Shown one piece after another: positions 19,474 through 27,597 of a DNA stretch of 54,003 nucleotides; within the stretch, counting starts at the first letter, position 1; each line of letters opens with the position of its first letter. Location: NCBI GenBank assembly GCA_034002405.1, contig JAVFAS010000016.1, positions 1 to 54,003 on the forward strand. Direction: 5' to 3'. The translations under genes and the position numbers were made by a program. The notes beneath the pieces are model-generated. The model saw nothing but the letters and a program-made list of their open reading frames with translations. It was not told where the DNA came from and ran no database searches. The DNA is from SZUA-365 sp034002405. GTDB lineage: Bacteria > Bacteroidota > Ignavibacteria > SZUA-365.

Positions 19474-21738
19474 ATGAAAATCAGGAAGGAAGACGCCCTC
19501 GAGTACCACAGCATGGGACGCAAGGGCAAAATCGAAGTCATCACGACCAAGCCCTGCGTGACACAGCGCGACCTCTCCCTCGCCTACACGCCGGGCGTGG
19601 CCGATCCTTGTCGCGAAATCGAACGGGATGTCACGCTCGCCTACGAGTACACGGCGAAGGGAAATCTCGTCGCCGTCATTTCGAACGGCACCGCGGTGCT
19701 CGGACTCGGAGACATCGGTCCGGAAGCCGGAAAGCCCGTCATGGAAGGAAAAGGCGTGCTGTTCAAAACCTTCGCCGACATCGACGTGTTCGACATCGAA
19801 CTCGACACCAAGGATATCAAGGAAATCATCCGCACCTGTCAGGTGCTGGGCCCCACCTTCGGCGGCATCAATCTCGAGGACATCAAGGGACCGGACTGCT
19901 TCTACATCGAAGACGAGCTCAAGCGCACGATGAGCATTCCGGTCTTCCACGACGACCAGCACGGCACGGCGATCATTTCCGGCGCCGCACTCCTCAACGC
20001 GGTTGAACTCGGCGGGAAGGACATCAGCACACTCAGGGTCGTCTACAACGGTGCCGGTGCCTCGGGCATCGCCTGCGCGAAATTCCACATCAGTCTCGGC
20101 GTGCGGAAGGAAAACGTGATCATGTGCGATACCGCCGGCGTGATTTACAAGGGCCGCACCGAGCACATGAATGAATTCAAGGAAGACATGGCGGCGGAGA
20201 CCGATGCGCGGACGCTCGAGGAAGCGATGAAGGGCGCCGATGTCTTTTTCGGCCTGTCGAAAGGCGGCTGCGTCAATCAGGACATGGTGCGCAGCATGAA
20301 TGCCTATCCGATCATTTTCGCCATGGCGAATCCCGATCCGGAAATCACGTATGAAGACGCCACCGCCGCGCGCGATGACGTGATCATGGCCACGGGCCGC
20401 TCCGACTATCCGAATCAGGTCAACAACGTGCTCGGCTTCCCCTTCATTTTCCGTGGGGCGTTGGACGTGCAGGCGACGGCCATCAACGAGGAGATGAAGC
20501 GTGCCGCGGCCAAGGCGCTCGCCGACCTCGCCAAGGAGGAAGTGCCCGAGGTGGTCAAGCGCGCCTACGGCGTGACGGAAATGAATTTCGGACGCGATTA
20601 TATCATTCCGAAACCCTTCGACCCACGCGTGCTCACCTGGGTCGCGCCCGCCGTGGCGAAGGCCGCGATGGAAACCGGCGTGGCACGTCGGCCGATCGAG
20701 GATTTCGACGAGTATCGCATGCAGCTCAACATCCGCATGGGTCGCACGCAGCCGATCATCGCGCACATGTACGCGAAGGCCGCCCGCGCACCCCAGCGTA
20801 TCGTATTCCCCGAGGGCGACCAGCATCGCGTCATCAAGGCCGCGCAGGTCGCGCTCGACGAAGGCATCGCGAAACCGATTCTTCTTGGCGTGGAAGACGA
20901 CATTCGTGCCGCGGCCGCGGAGCACGGCATCGAACTCGACGGCATCGACATCATCAATCCCCTCACGCATTCCCGCACCGAGGAGTACGTGCGGGAATAT
21001 TACCGGCTGCGCCAACGCAAGGGTATCACGATGTTCGGCGCCCGCAAGACCATCCCACGCAACCGGAATTACTTCGGCGCGATGATGGTGCACATGGGCG
21101 ACGCGGATGGACTGATTTCCGGATACACCGCGCATTATCCGGATACGATCCGTCCCGCGCTGGAGATCATCGGGCGCGACAGCCGCTACAGCAAGGTGTC
21201 GGGCCTGTACATGCTCTCGAACCGGAAGCTCGAACCGTATTTCCTTGCCGACACCACGGTGAATATCGATCCGACGGCGGAGGAAATGGCCGACATCACC
21301 CTGCAGGCTGCCGAACTCGCGGAGAAATTCGATGTCGTGCCACGTGTGGCGCTGCTGTCCTATTCGAATTTCGGCAGCAATCTCGGCCCCTCGCCGAACA
21401 AGGTGCGTCACGCCCTCGCGATCATCAAGCAGCGCCGGCCCGATCTCATGGTCGATGGCGAGATGCAAGCCGACACCGCCGTGGTTCCGGACATCATCGC
21501 CGGCACCTTCCCGTTCAGCGAACTCAAGGGTGGCGCCAACGTGCTCATCTTCCCCGACCTCAACAGCGGCAACATCGCGTACAAGCTGCTGAGCCGCATT
21601 GGCGGCATGCAGCCGGTGGGTCCCATCCTCAACGGCATGCGCAAGGCCGTGCATGTGCTGCAGCGCGGCGCGGAAGTGCGCGAGATCGTCGACATGATCG
21701 CCATCGCGGTCGTCGACGCCATCGCGAAGAAGGACTGA
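19474..21738 (+). CDS. maeB: NADP-dependent malic enzyme MaeB with phosphotransacetylase-like domain
   Basis: This 754-residue cytoplasmic enzyme converts malate to pyruvate and CO2 with NADP. The malic domain (about residues 1-430) has YTPGVADPC near the start, FHDDQHGTAII for metal and substrate binding, and the dinucleotide site VVYNGAGASGIACAKF. A C-terminal phosphotransacetylase-like domain starts near IVFPEGDQHRVIKAAQ and is probably regulatory, as in E. coli MaeB. The length fits the two-domain family (about 750-760 aa). The ATG at 19474 begins the conserved MKIRKEDALEYH. The frame is open upstream to 19294, but that part lacks family similarity and overlaps the glycosyltransferase. 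A strong terminator follows. Confidence 0.96.
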   Translation: MKIRKEDALEYHSMGRKGKIEVITTKPCVTQRDLSLAYTPGVADPCREIERDVTLAYEYTAKGNLVAVISNGTAVLGLGDIGPEAGKPVMEGKGVLFKTFADIDVFDIELDTKDIKEIIRTCQVLGPTFGGINLEDIKGPDCFYIEDELKRTMSIPVFHDDQHGTAIISGAALLNAVELGGKDISTLRVVYNGAGASGIACAKFHISLGVRKENVIMCDTAGVIYKGRTEHMNEFKEDMAAETDARTLEEAMKGADVFFGLSKGGCVNQDMVRSMNAYPIIFAMANPDPEITYEDATAARDDVIMATGRSDYPNQVNNVLGFPFIFRGALDVQATAINEEMKRAAAKALADLAKEEVPEVVKRAYGVTEMNFGRDYIIPKPFDPRVLTWVAPAVAKAAMETGVARRPIEDFDEYRMQLNIRMGRTQPIIAHMYAKAARAPQRIVFPEGDQHRVIKAAQVALDEGIAKPILLGVEDDIRAAAAEHGIELDGIDIINPLTHSRTEEYVREYYRLRQRKGITMFGARKTIPRNRNYFGAMMVHMGDADGLISGYTAHYPDTIRPALEIIGRDSRYSKVSGLYMLSNRKLEPYFLADTTVNIDPTAEEMADITLQAAELAEKFDVVPRVALLSYSNFGSNLGPSPNKVRHALAIIKQRRPDLMVDGEMQADTAVVPDIIAGTFPFSELKGGANVLIFPDLNSGNIAYKLLSRIGGMQPVGPILNGMRKAVHVLQRGAEVREIVDMIAIAVVDAIAKKD

Positions 21739-21770
21739 CCGCTCGATCCCTCGACGGAATTCGAACAGGC

Positions 21771-21800
21771 AAACCCCCGGAGCGATCCGGGGGTTTTCTT
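21771..21800 (+). terminator. Intrinsic terminator after maeB
   Basis: A perfect 10-bp stem AAACCCCCGG/CCGGGGGTTT with loop AGCGAT is followed directly by TTCTT, 33 bp after the maeB stop. Confidence 0.9.
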
Positions 21801-21857
21801 ATTCGTGCACGGGCCTCCCATGGTACCGGTCCCCCCAAGCGTCACCGGCACGGAACG

Positions 21858-21888
21858 ACACAGCCCCCGGGGTTGCCGGGGGCTGTGT
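21858..21888 (-). terminator. Strong hairpin at end of cytochrome operon
   Basis: A perfect 13-bp stem (ACACAGCCCCCGG with CCGGGGGCTGTGT, 5-nt loop) lies 25 bp beyond the stop of the last cytochrome gene. There is no U-run on either side, so it may stabilise the mRNA end or work with another factor rather than act as a classical intrinsic terminator. Confidence 0.6.
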
Positions 21889-21912
21889 CCATCGGATATT
21901 CATGTCGGTATC

Positions 21913-22746
21913 TCACCAATCGGTGCGTTCTGACCCAAAGACATTGAGAATGCCGTTGATGTGACGGTCGCGATCGACGATGGCGCCATTGGCATCGACA
22001 ATGCCCGCATGACAGCCCGCGCAGTTCGTGCTTTGAGGATGCGGCGCCTTGGGCATGGGATTGCCGGTTGCTTCATTCCCGTGGCAGCTTCCGCATTTCG
22101 CCTGCTCGGTTCCTTTCCACATGACGGTTTTGTTATTCCCGTTCGTGAAATTGCCGTGGCAATAGGTGTTGGCGCAGGTGCCGGCGGTCGCATCAAACGC
22201 AGGGGTGCCCACGGTACCGAGGGTTGTGATGGCAGCGAACGCATTGGCGAACTGCACCTCGGCCATGCCGGGGGTATCCGTATCGACATGGGAAGGATCG
22301 AAGTGGTTCTCCGGCAGGTTGTGGCAGTCGCCGCAGGCGATGGTCACATTCGCGAGCGTGCCGCCCTCGAGATGCGTCGCATGCGTCGCGTACCACTGCG
22401 GGTAGATCTTTTTCGTGACCCGATCACCATGACAGGTGTAGCAGGCTTCCGGACCGCCGTCGGCGGCCTCGTGGCAGCCACTGGCACTGCAGCTCTGTCC
22501 CGTACTGCCGCCGGCGAAATTCATGCCGTGACAGCTGCGGCACCCGCTCATGTCCCAGCCCAGATTCTGCCGGATGTCCGTTCCATGAAAATTCTCGGAC
22601 GTCATGTGCGCGTACCCTTCGCCGTGCGCGCCAAGCAGACGCGGCTGCATCGGGAGTTCGTTGGCATCCTTGAGTTCGCTCGAACAGGCCGCGAGCAGGG
22701 CAAGCGACAGGACGGCGAGCAGGGTGCTGTGACGCAGGATGTTCAT
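21913..22746 (-). CDS. Heptahaem lipoprotein cytochrome c (CX4CH/CXXCH type)
   Basis: 277 residues. The signal ends in lipobox LAAC with Cys21 as the lipidation site, so it is membrane-anchored and probably at the outer membrane. There are seven c-type haem motifs: CRSCH, CSASGCH, CYTCH, CGDCH, CANTYCH, CGSCH and CAGCH. Two of them have the wider CX4CH spacing, an arrangement known from Geobacter-type CxxxxCH...CXXCH cytochromes. Its start overlaps the 11-haem gene stop (ATGA), with AGGAGG 6 nt upstream. As the last gene of a cluster with a barrel and an 11-haem protein, it is the best candidate for the terminal, possibly surface-exposed, electron-transfer component. The partner substrate is unknown. 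Confidence 0.88.
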   Translation of the reverse strand: MNILRHSTLLAVLSLALLAACSSELKDANELPMQPRLLGAHGEGYAHMTSENFHGTDIRQNLGWDMSGCRSCHGMNFAGGSTGQSCSASGCHEAADGGPEACYTCHGDRVTKKIYPQWYATHATHLEGGTLANVTIACGDCHNLPENHFDPSHVDTDTPGMAEVQFANAFAAITTLGTVGTPAFDATAGTCANTYCHGNFTNGNNKTVMWKGTEQAKCGSCHGNEATGNPMPKAPHPQSTNCAGCHAGIVDANGAIVDRDRHINGILNVFGSERTDW

Positions 22747-23831
22747 CGCATACCTCCTGTGACTGCTCCGGTGGAATGGCAGGCGGCACAGACGGGATCA
22801 CCGCCCTCGACATTGTGGCAGGTCACGCAGGATTCGATATCCATGACCGCGAGTTTTCCGTGCCGGTTCTGTGCCGCACCGCCGCCCACGAGCACGAAGC
22901 CCGCGAGTTGATGCGATTGCGGTACGACGCGGACGCCCGCGGCGTCGAAGCCCGTCTCGTGACAGGGAGCGCAGAAGCTCTCCTGTTCGTGGCAGGTCTC
23001 GCAGCGGGTGGATTTCGCGCGTGCGTCAAACCCGTGCGTATAGGCATAACCGAGCGGATGCGCCTTTTGCACCGTCAACACGCGGGCATCATCGATCTTC
23101 TCGCCGCGTGGCCACCCGTCGATGAACATCACATCGTTGGTGATCGCGCCCGGCGCGGAATTGGTCGGCGTGTGGCATTCCTGACAGAAGCTCTGCGAGT
23201 GGCAAACGGCGCAATCGCGGTCGGCCTCGCCGTTCATCGCGAATTTCCCGTGATCCTGCATGAAATTTGGTACGCGGTGATTCTTCGGATGCAGTCCGGC
23301 CAGCGTGGTGTGACAAGCCTCGCACTGATTCGTGGCGGATATCACCCGCGGGTGTTTCGCCGCGCTGGCGACGATTGGCGCGGTGGCATCCGCGTTGTTA
23401 TGACAGCGCGCGCAGAGTGCCATCGCGGGCACGCCCTCGGCCACATCTTCCTCGATCCCGACATGGCATTCGACGCAGGCCATTTCGAGGTCGGCGGCGT
23501 GACCTTTATGGGAGAAGAACAGCCGATCATCCTTGACCGGGCGCGCATAGGTTTCGAGATCGACGGATTCCTCCAGCGACCAGTAGCCGCGCACATCCGC
23601 TTCATCGTGGCAATCGACGCACATCGACGGTTTTGGAAGCAGGTTATCGGTGGCCAGCTCGCTCTCCGCGGCGGGATGGCAGGTCGCACATTCGACCTGA
23701 TCCTTGTGAATCGCATGGGAGAACATGACCTCGTCACCGCCCGCCGTGAGATCGCGTGCCGGAGTGAACAGCAGTGCGATGCATGCCACGACGGCGAGAA
23801 GGAGGCTGGTGAATAGTACGGTCTTTTTCAT
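22743..23831 (-). CDS. 11-haem periplasmic cytochrome c (MtrA-sized)
   Basis: 362 residues with an N-terminal signal (MKKTVLFTSLLLAVVACIALLF) and eleven CXXCH motifs in order: CATCH, CVDCH, CVECH, CARCH, CEACH, CAVCH, CQECH, CETCH, CAPCH, CVTCH and CAACH. Additional histidines (FSHAIH, FSHKGH, QSHQLAG) could be distal haem ligands. The density of about one haem per 30 residues and the total length resemble MtrA-type decahaem proteins, which sit inside an outer-membrane barrel. That comparison is by size and context, not alignment. AGGAGG 6 nt before the ATG fixes the start. It follows the barrel gene by 9 bp and overlaps the 7-haem gene, so the genes are co-translated. Confidence 0.88.
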   Translation of the reverse strand: MKKTVLFTSLLLAVVACIALLFTPARDLTAGGDEVMFSHAIHKDQVECATCHPAAESELATDNLLPKPSMCVDCHDEADVRGYWSLEESVDLETYARPVKDDRLFFSHKGHAADLEMACVECHVGIEEDVAEGVPAMALCARCHNNADATAPIVASAAKHPRVISATNQCEACHTTLAGLHPKNHRVPNFMQDHGKFAMNGEADRDCAVCHSQSFCQECHTPTNSAPGAITNDVMFIDGWPRGEKIDDARVLTVQKAHPLGYAYTHGFDARAKSTRCETCHEQESFCAPCHETGFDAAGVRVVPQSHQLAGFVLVGGGAAQNRHGKLAVMDIESCVTCHNVEGGDPVCAACHSTGAVTGGMR

Positions 23832-23840
23832 GGCTGCCTC

Positions 23841-25166
23841 CTACTTTCCGAAGCCGAATGGATTGGAAAACCAGTAATTGACCCGGGCAAAGGCCCTCAT
23901 ATCGGAGGCATAGATCCGATTGGTCATGTACTGACCCTGCACATCGAACGACACCGCGGGGATCGGACGCACGGTGGCGCCGACCACGCCGACCCAGGTC
24001 GACGCGCGTTCATTCCAATTTGTCGCGTCCGTCAGATTCTCCGCCAGCGCATAGGTGCTGTACACCGCGCCGAGATGCGGCACGAGCTTGCCGTCCATCA
24101 GCGGATAGGTGAAATGCAGATTGAACCCGTCGAGGTCCCCGTCATAGCTGACATCCTTCGTGTACATGATCGACGCGTACTTGTTCATCGCGCCGAGCGA
24201 GACACGGAGGGCGTTGTCATCTTCATACATGACGGTCGAGACCCGGCCGAGCAGGGAGACACGTGGATGGATGTCGTAGGTCGCGCCGAGCACGGCTTCC
24301 TGATGCGCGCTCGCTTCGAGCAGGGCGAAATACGAATTCCACGCGATCACCGGTTCTCGATGCGCGAGGTTCAGCGAGAGTTCGAGCTTGGGAATCACGC
24401 GGTAACTCGCCGCGACTTCGGCCCGCGAGGCGCGCTCGAAATTGAAATCGTAGTCGGCGCGTCCGTACAGCCAGAGATGGCCGCTGCTGTGCGCGACGTT
24501 CACGCTCGCGTACTGGTTGGCGCGCGAACCGTAATCGATGAGGGTCTCCTGCAGATCCATCTGTGCGTCGGGACGCCAGGCATAGAACGCCGATGTCTCG
24601 CGGTGACGGTTCATGTAGCTGAGACCGATCTTGGTGTTCTCGATCAGATACAACAGGACCTGACCACCCACCTGCCAGTTGTCTTCGAGATTTCCGAGGT
24701 ACTGATACTCGAGGGTCTGTCCCGGCGGTGTGAGTCCACCACCATAGGCCATGACCTCGACCCCGTCGGTCACGCGGGCTTTCACCTGCGCACCCTCGAT
24801 CGTGCCATAGCTCACGCCGGCGAAGATCGCCTGGCGTCCGAGCTTGACGTCGAGAACATCGAAGAGGTTTTTGAGACGAAGGTACGCGTTGAAGACGCGC
24901 AGACCGGGATCACCGTCGATCCCGTCGCCGAGATCGGTGTATCCCTGGAGGTAGGTGTGGAAGGAGATGTCCTCCGTGCCGAAATTGAGCTGGACATTCT
25001 CATACGCACGGAGATGCGAGGTCGACTCGCCGTTGTGCATCTGCCGTTCCCACCCGTACGCTGAAGTCACGAATCGACCGTTCAGTGTCTGGGCATGCAG
25101 GGTCGAAACCATGCTCCCCGCGCAGACGATGATCGTGACCACGAGCAACCTGATCGCAATTTTCAT
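23841..25166 (-). CDS. Outer-membrane beta-barrel (porin-like) of cytochrome cluster
   Basis: 441 residues with a signal peptide (MKIAIRLLVVTIIVCAGSMVSTLHA) and then long alternating polar/hydrophobic beta-strands rich in Tyr, Trp and Gly to the end. Strands such as LWLYGRADYDFNFERASRAE and VSLLGRVSTVMYEDDNAL, and the aromatic-rich final FARVNYWFSNPFGFGK, fit a barrel. There are no haem motifs. Its place between a tetrahaem and an 11-haem cytochrome suggests it is the sheath of a porin-cytochrome conduit, although it is shorter than MtrB (about 700 residues). It could instead be an ordinary substrate porin. The ATG at 25166 opens the signal peptide. An upstream extension to 25250 is open but unsupported. 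Confidence 0.8.
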   Translation of the reverse strand: MKIAIRLLVVTIIVCAGSMVSTLHAQTLNGRFVTSAYGWERQMHNGESTSHLRAYENVQLNFGTEDISFHTYLQGYTDLGDGIDGDPGLRVFNAYLRLKNLFDVLDVKLGRQAIFAGVSYGTIEGAQVKARVTDGVEVMAYGGGLTPPGQTLEYQYLGNLEDNWQVGGQVLLYLIENTKIGLSYMNRHRETSAFYAWRPDAQMDLQETLIDYGSRANQYASVNVAHSSGHLWLYGRADYDFNFERASRAEVAASYRVIPKLELSLNLAHREPVIAWNSYFALLEASAHQEAVLGATYDIHPRVSLLGRVSTVMYEDDNALRVSLGAMNKYASIMYTKDVSYDGDLDGFNLHFTYPLMDGKLVPHLGAVYSTYALAENLTDATNWNERASTWVGVVGATVRPIPAVSFDVQGQYMTNRIYASDMRAFARVNYWFSNPFGFGK

Positions 25167-25202
25167 GGATGCTTCCCTCAGGTTGGTGAATGAATGGCAC
25201 GA

Positions 25203-25231
25203 CACCGCGCCGTCCGACGGACGACGCGGTG
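25203..25231 (-). promoter_or_regulatory. Intercistronic hairpin between c554 and porin genes
   Basis: A 13-bp stem with 3-nt loop (CACCGCGCCGTCC, GAC, GGACGACGCGGTG); the one non-Watson-Crick position is a G-U pair in the minus-strand RNA. It is followed by no U-run and lies in the 148-bp gap of the cytochrome operon. It probably protects the upstream tetrahaem message or lowers readthrough. Confidence 0.6.
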
Positions 25232-25314
25232 CCGAAATGTTACATGTCAAGTGGAGAAATCACAATTGGAAGCGATGCTGCGACGGGGAAACCCGCGTTT
25301 CCTCGTCGATGGGA

Positions 25315-25863
25315 TCAGCTCTTGGCGTGCGCGACCTTCGGCCACATTTCCTTGAACTTGAAACCCTTGAAGGTCGGGCTCTTTTCGTTGTGACAGGTCT
25401 TGCACTGCTTCTCGGCGGAGCCATCGGCAACCTTCGGGGTCTCGAGACCGAGCGCCTTCGCGCCGGCGAGATCCTTTGCATGCTTGGTCTTGTAGGCGGA
25501 ACCGGCACCGTGGCAGGATTCGCAACCGATGCCCTCGTCGTTCTTGAACTTCTTGGAGAACTTCGCGCCCGCGACATCCATGCCGGTCACGTGGCAGGTG
25601 AGACATTCCTTGGTCTCGGCGGCCTTGGTCTTGTGGCCCTTTTCCGTCGCGATTTTGTCGGCCGCTGCCGTCTGCAGGGTCTTGAAGGCCTTCGCATGCG
25701 CTGACTTCTCCCAGGTCTTGTAGGAGACGCCGCCCATCTTGGCGTTGCTGTGGCAGGCCTTGCACTGGGATGCGCCGATGTACTCGTTGTTGCCGGAGAA
25801 GGTGAATGCGGTCAGCGTGGTAAACGCAAGCGCGAGAGCGAGAAATGATACTGCGTTTTTCAT
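25315..25863 (-). CDS. Tetrahaem cytochrome c554-type protein
   Basis: 182 residues with a signal peptide (MKNAVSFLALALAFTTLTAFTFS) and four haem motifs: CKACH, CLTCH, CESCH and CKTCH. The opening YIGASQCKACH and the segment WEKSAHAKAF are typical of cytochrome c554-domain proteins. The mature protein is Lys-rich, so it is probably a soluble basic periplasmic electron carrier. It is the first gene of the cluster and could pass electrons from inner-membrane quinol oxidation to the 11-haem protein, but that role is inferred. GAGG lies 9 nt before the ATG. The 183-bp upstream region holds the nuo terminator and no confident promoter. Confidence 0.9.
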   Translation of the reverse strand: MKNAVSFLALALAFTTLTAFTFSGNNEYIGASQCKACHSNAKMGGVSYKTWEKSAHAKAFKTLQTAAADKIATEKGHKTKAAETKECLTCHVTGMDVAGAKFSKKFKNDEGIGCESCHGAGSAYKTKHAKDLAGAKALGLETPKVADGSAEKQCKTCHNEKSPTFKGFKFKEMWPKVAHAKS

Positions 25864-25990
25864 TGTGAAAACCTCAGTGTTGGAGAAAATGGCTACTGTA
25901 TGCGAAAATGACTGGTTCTCCGGACGTCAATCGTAACGAGACTGATGGTACGCAAGCCCCGCCTCGAGGGTTCCCGATTCGTGCACCGGG

Positions 25991-26017
25991 AAAAAATACT
26001 TGCTTGTATCAAAAGTA
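25991..26017 (-). terminator. Probable terminator of the nuo operon
   Basis: On the minus strand a short bulged stem (TACTT/AAGTA extended by TTG/CAA) is followed immediately by six T residues, 30 bp past the nuoN stop. The stem is weak, so confidence is moderate. Confidence 0.5.
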
Positions 26018-26046
26018 CACACTCCGAAACTATTCTGCAAGCACTT

Positions 26047-27561
26047 TCACGGAAGGAACATGCGCACGGACTGCTGGGCAATGCTGACCAGCGGACCAAA
26101 ATACAGACCGAAAACGATGTTTGGCACAATGAACAGAATTGTCATCACAATCACAAGCGGGCTGAAGGTAATCGGACTTTCGTCACCGTCGACCGGCGCG
26201 CGCAGATACATGTTCCGGAAGACACGGGCATAGTAATACAGTGAGATCGCGCTGTTGATCACACCAATGATGGCGAGCCAGATGAAGTTCGCTTCGATCA
26301 CCGCGGAAAACAGCATCCACTTTCCGACGAATCCGGCGAGCGGTGGCAGGCCGGTCAGGGAAACGAGAAAGACCGAGAGTCCCACTCCCACGATCGGCGC
26401 GCGTTTGCCGAGCCCGCGGTAGTCATCGATATGCTCGCTGCCGATCTTGTCCGCCACGACCATCACAATGTAGAACGCACCGAGATTCATGAAGAAATAA
26501 ATGACGAAATACAGCAAGATCGCGGAAATCCCGAGATCGCTCATCACCACGGCGCCCATCAACAGGTACCCCGCATGAGCGATGCTCGAATAGGCGAGCA
26601 TGCGCTTGAGATTATCCTGCCAGACCGCGATGATGTTTCCGAGTGTCATCGTCAGCACCGAGAGCACGGCAAGCAGCAGGTTCCACTCCACATGCGGAAG
26701 ACTCACCCACTTCCCCACATCCACCAGCGCATCGAAAAATGTCGCGTGGAAGAAACGGAGCATGATCGCGAAGCCCGCGGCCTTGCTGGCCACGGCGAGA
26801 AACGCGGTCACGGTGATCGGTGCGCCTTCATACACATCGGGCGTCCAGAAGTGGAAGGGGACGGCCGAGATTTTGTAGCCGAAACCCGCGAGAATCATCA
26901 CGACCGCGATCAGCAGCGGCCACAGGGCGAAGGTGTGGTGCGCGGCGGTGCCGCTCGCGAGCCCCTGCTGGATGGTATAGATATCCAATGCCCCGGTGAG
27001 GCCGTAGATGATGGAAATGCCGAACAACATGATGCCTGACGACGCAGCACCGAACAGTACGTACTTGAGCGAGGCTTCGGCGGATCGATGTTCTTTTTTG
27101 CTGAAACCCGCCAGCACATACGAACTGATGCTGACAAGTTCGATCGACAGGTAAATCATCAGCAGATGCGACGCGCCGGTCATGAGAAGCATCCCGAACG
27201 TGGCCGCCGCGATGAAGCAGAAGAATTCACCGACGGTGTCCTGCCGGCGCAGCTCTTCCGATTGCATGGAGAACACGATGATCACGATCCCGGTGGCGAG
27301 AATCAGATACTTGAAAAAGAGCGCGAAGGGATCGATGGTGTACATCGTGCCGAACAACAGACGCGCCTCGGGATTCTGAAACGGCAGCTGCAGGATGGTG
27401 AGAATGAATCCGGCGAGCACGAAAAATCCGGTGATCATGCCCGTCGAGGATTTGCCCTGTCGCCCGGTGATGAATTCCACGACCATCGCTCCGACGAAGG
27501 TCAGCGACATCGTGATCTCGGGCCAGAACGAATGGATACTGCTGAAAATGTTCTCGATCAT
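26047..27561 (-). CDS. nuoN: Complex I subunit N (NuoN)
   Basis: 504-residue antiporter-like proton-pumping subunit of the membrane arm with about 14 transmembrane segments. Diagnostic features are the conserved Glu region LMIYLSIELVSISSYVLAG and the broken helix with lysine in KISAVPFHFWTPDVYEGAP. LKRMLAYSSIAHAGYLLMG and LTGLPPLAGFVGKWMLF follow. The length is normal for NuoN (about 480-510). It is the last gene of the complex I operon, 36 bp after nuoM. The ATG at 27561 opens the first membrane helix. Confidence 0.96.
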   Translation of the reverse strand: MIENIFSSIHSFWPEITMSLTFVGAMVVEFITGRQGKSSTGMITGFFVLAGFILTILQLPFQNPEARLLFGTMYTIDPFALFFKYLILATGIVIIVFSMQSEELRRQDTVGEFFCFIAAATFGMLLMTGASHLLMIYLSIELVSISSYVLAGFSKKEHRSAEASLKYVLFGAASSGIMLFGISIIYGLTGALDIYTIQQGLASGTAAHHTFALWPLLIAVVMILAGFGYKISAVPFHFWTPDVYEGAPITVTAFLAVASKAAGFAIMLRFFHATFFDALVDVGKWVSLPHVEWNLLLAVLSVLTMTLGNIIAVWQDNLKRMLAYSSIAHAGYLLMGAVVMSDLGISAILLYFVIYFFMNLGAFYIVMVVADKIGSEHIDDYRGLGKRAPIVGVGLSVFLVSLTGLPPLAGFVGKWMLFSAVIEANFIWLAIIGVINSAISLYYYARVFRNMYLRAPVDGDESPITFSPLVIVMTILFIVPNIVFGLYFGPLVSIAQQSVRMFLP

Positions 27562-27597
27562 GAGGACTGTACTCGTTTTCGTGTCGACAAGCGTGTC

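Noticed and set aside
19033..21654. 873-codon open frame antisense to maeB
   Set aside because: A shadow caused by high GC; the plus strand encodes a full malic enzyme with all its motifs.
25203..25231. Terminator ending the c554 message
   Set aside because: There is no U-run after the stem in the transcribed direction, so I call it a regulatory or stabilising hairpin instead.
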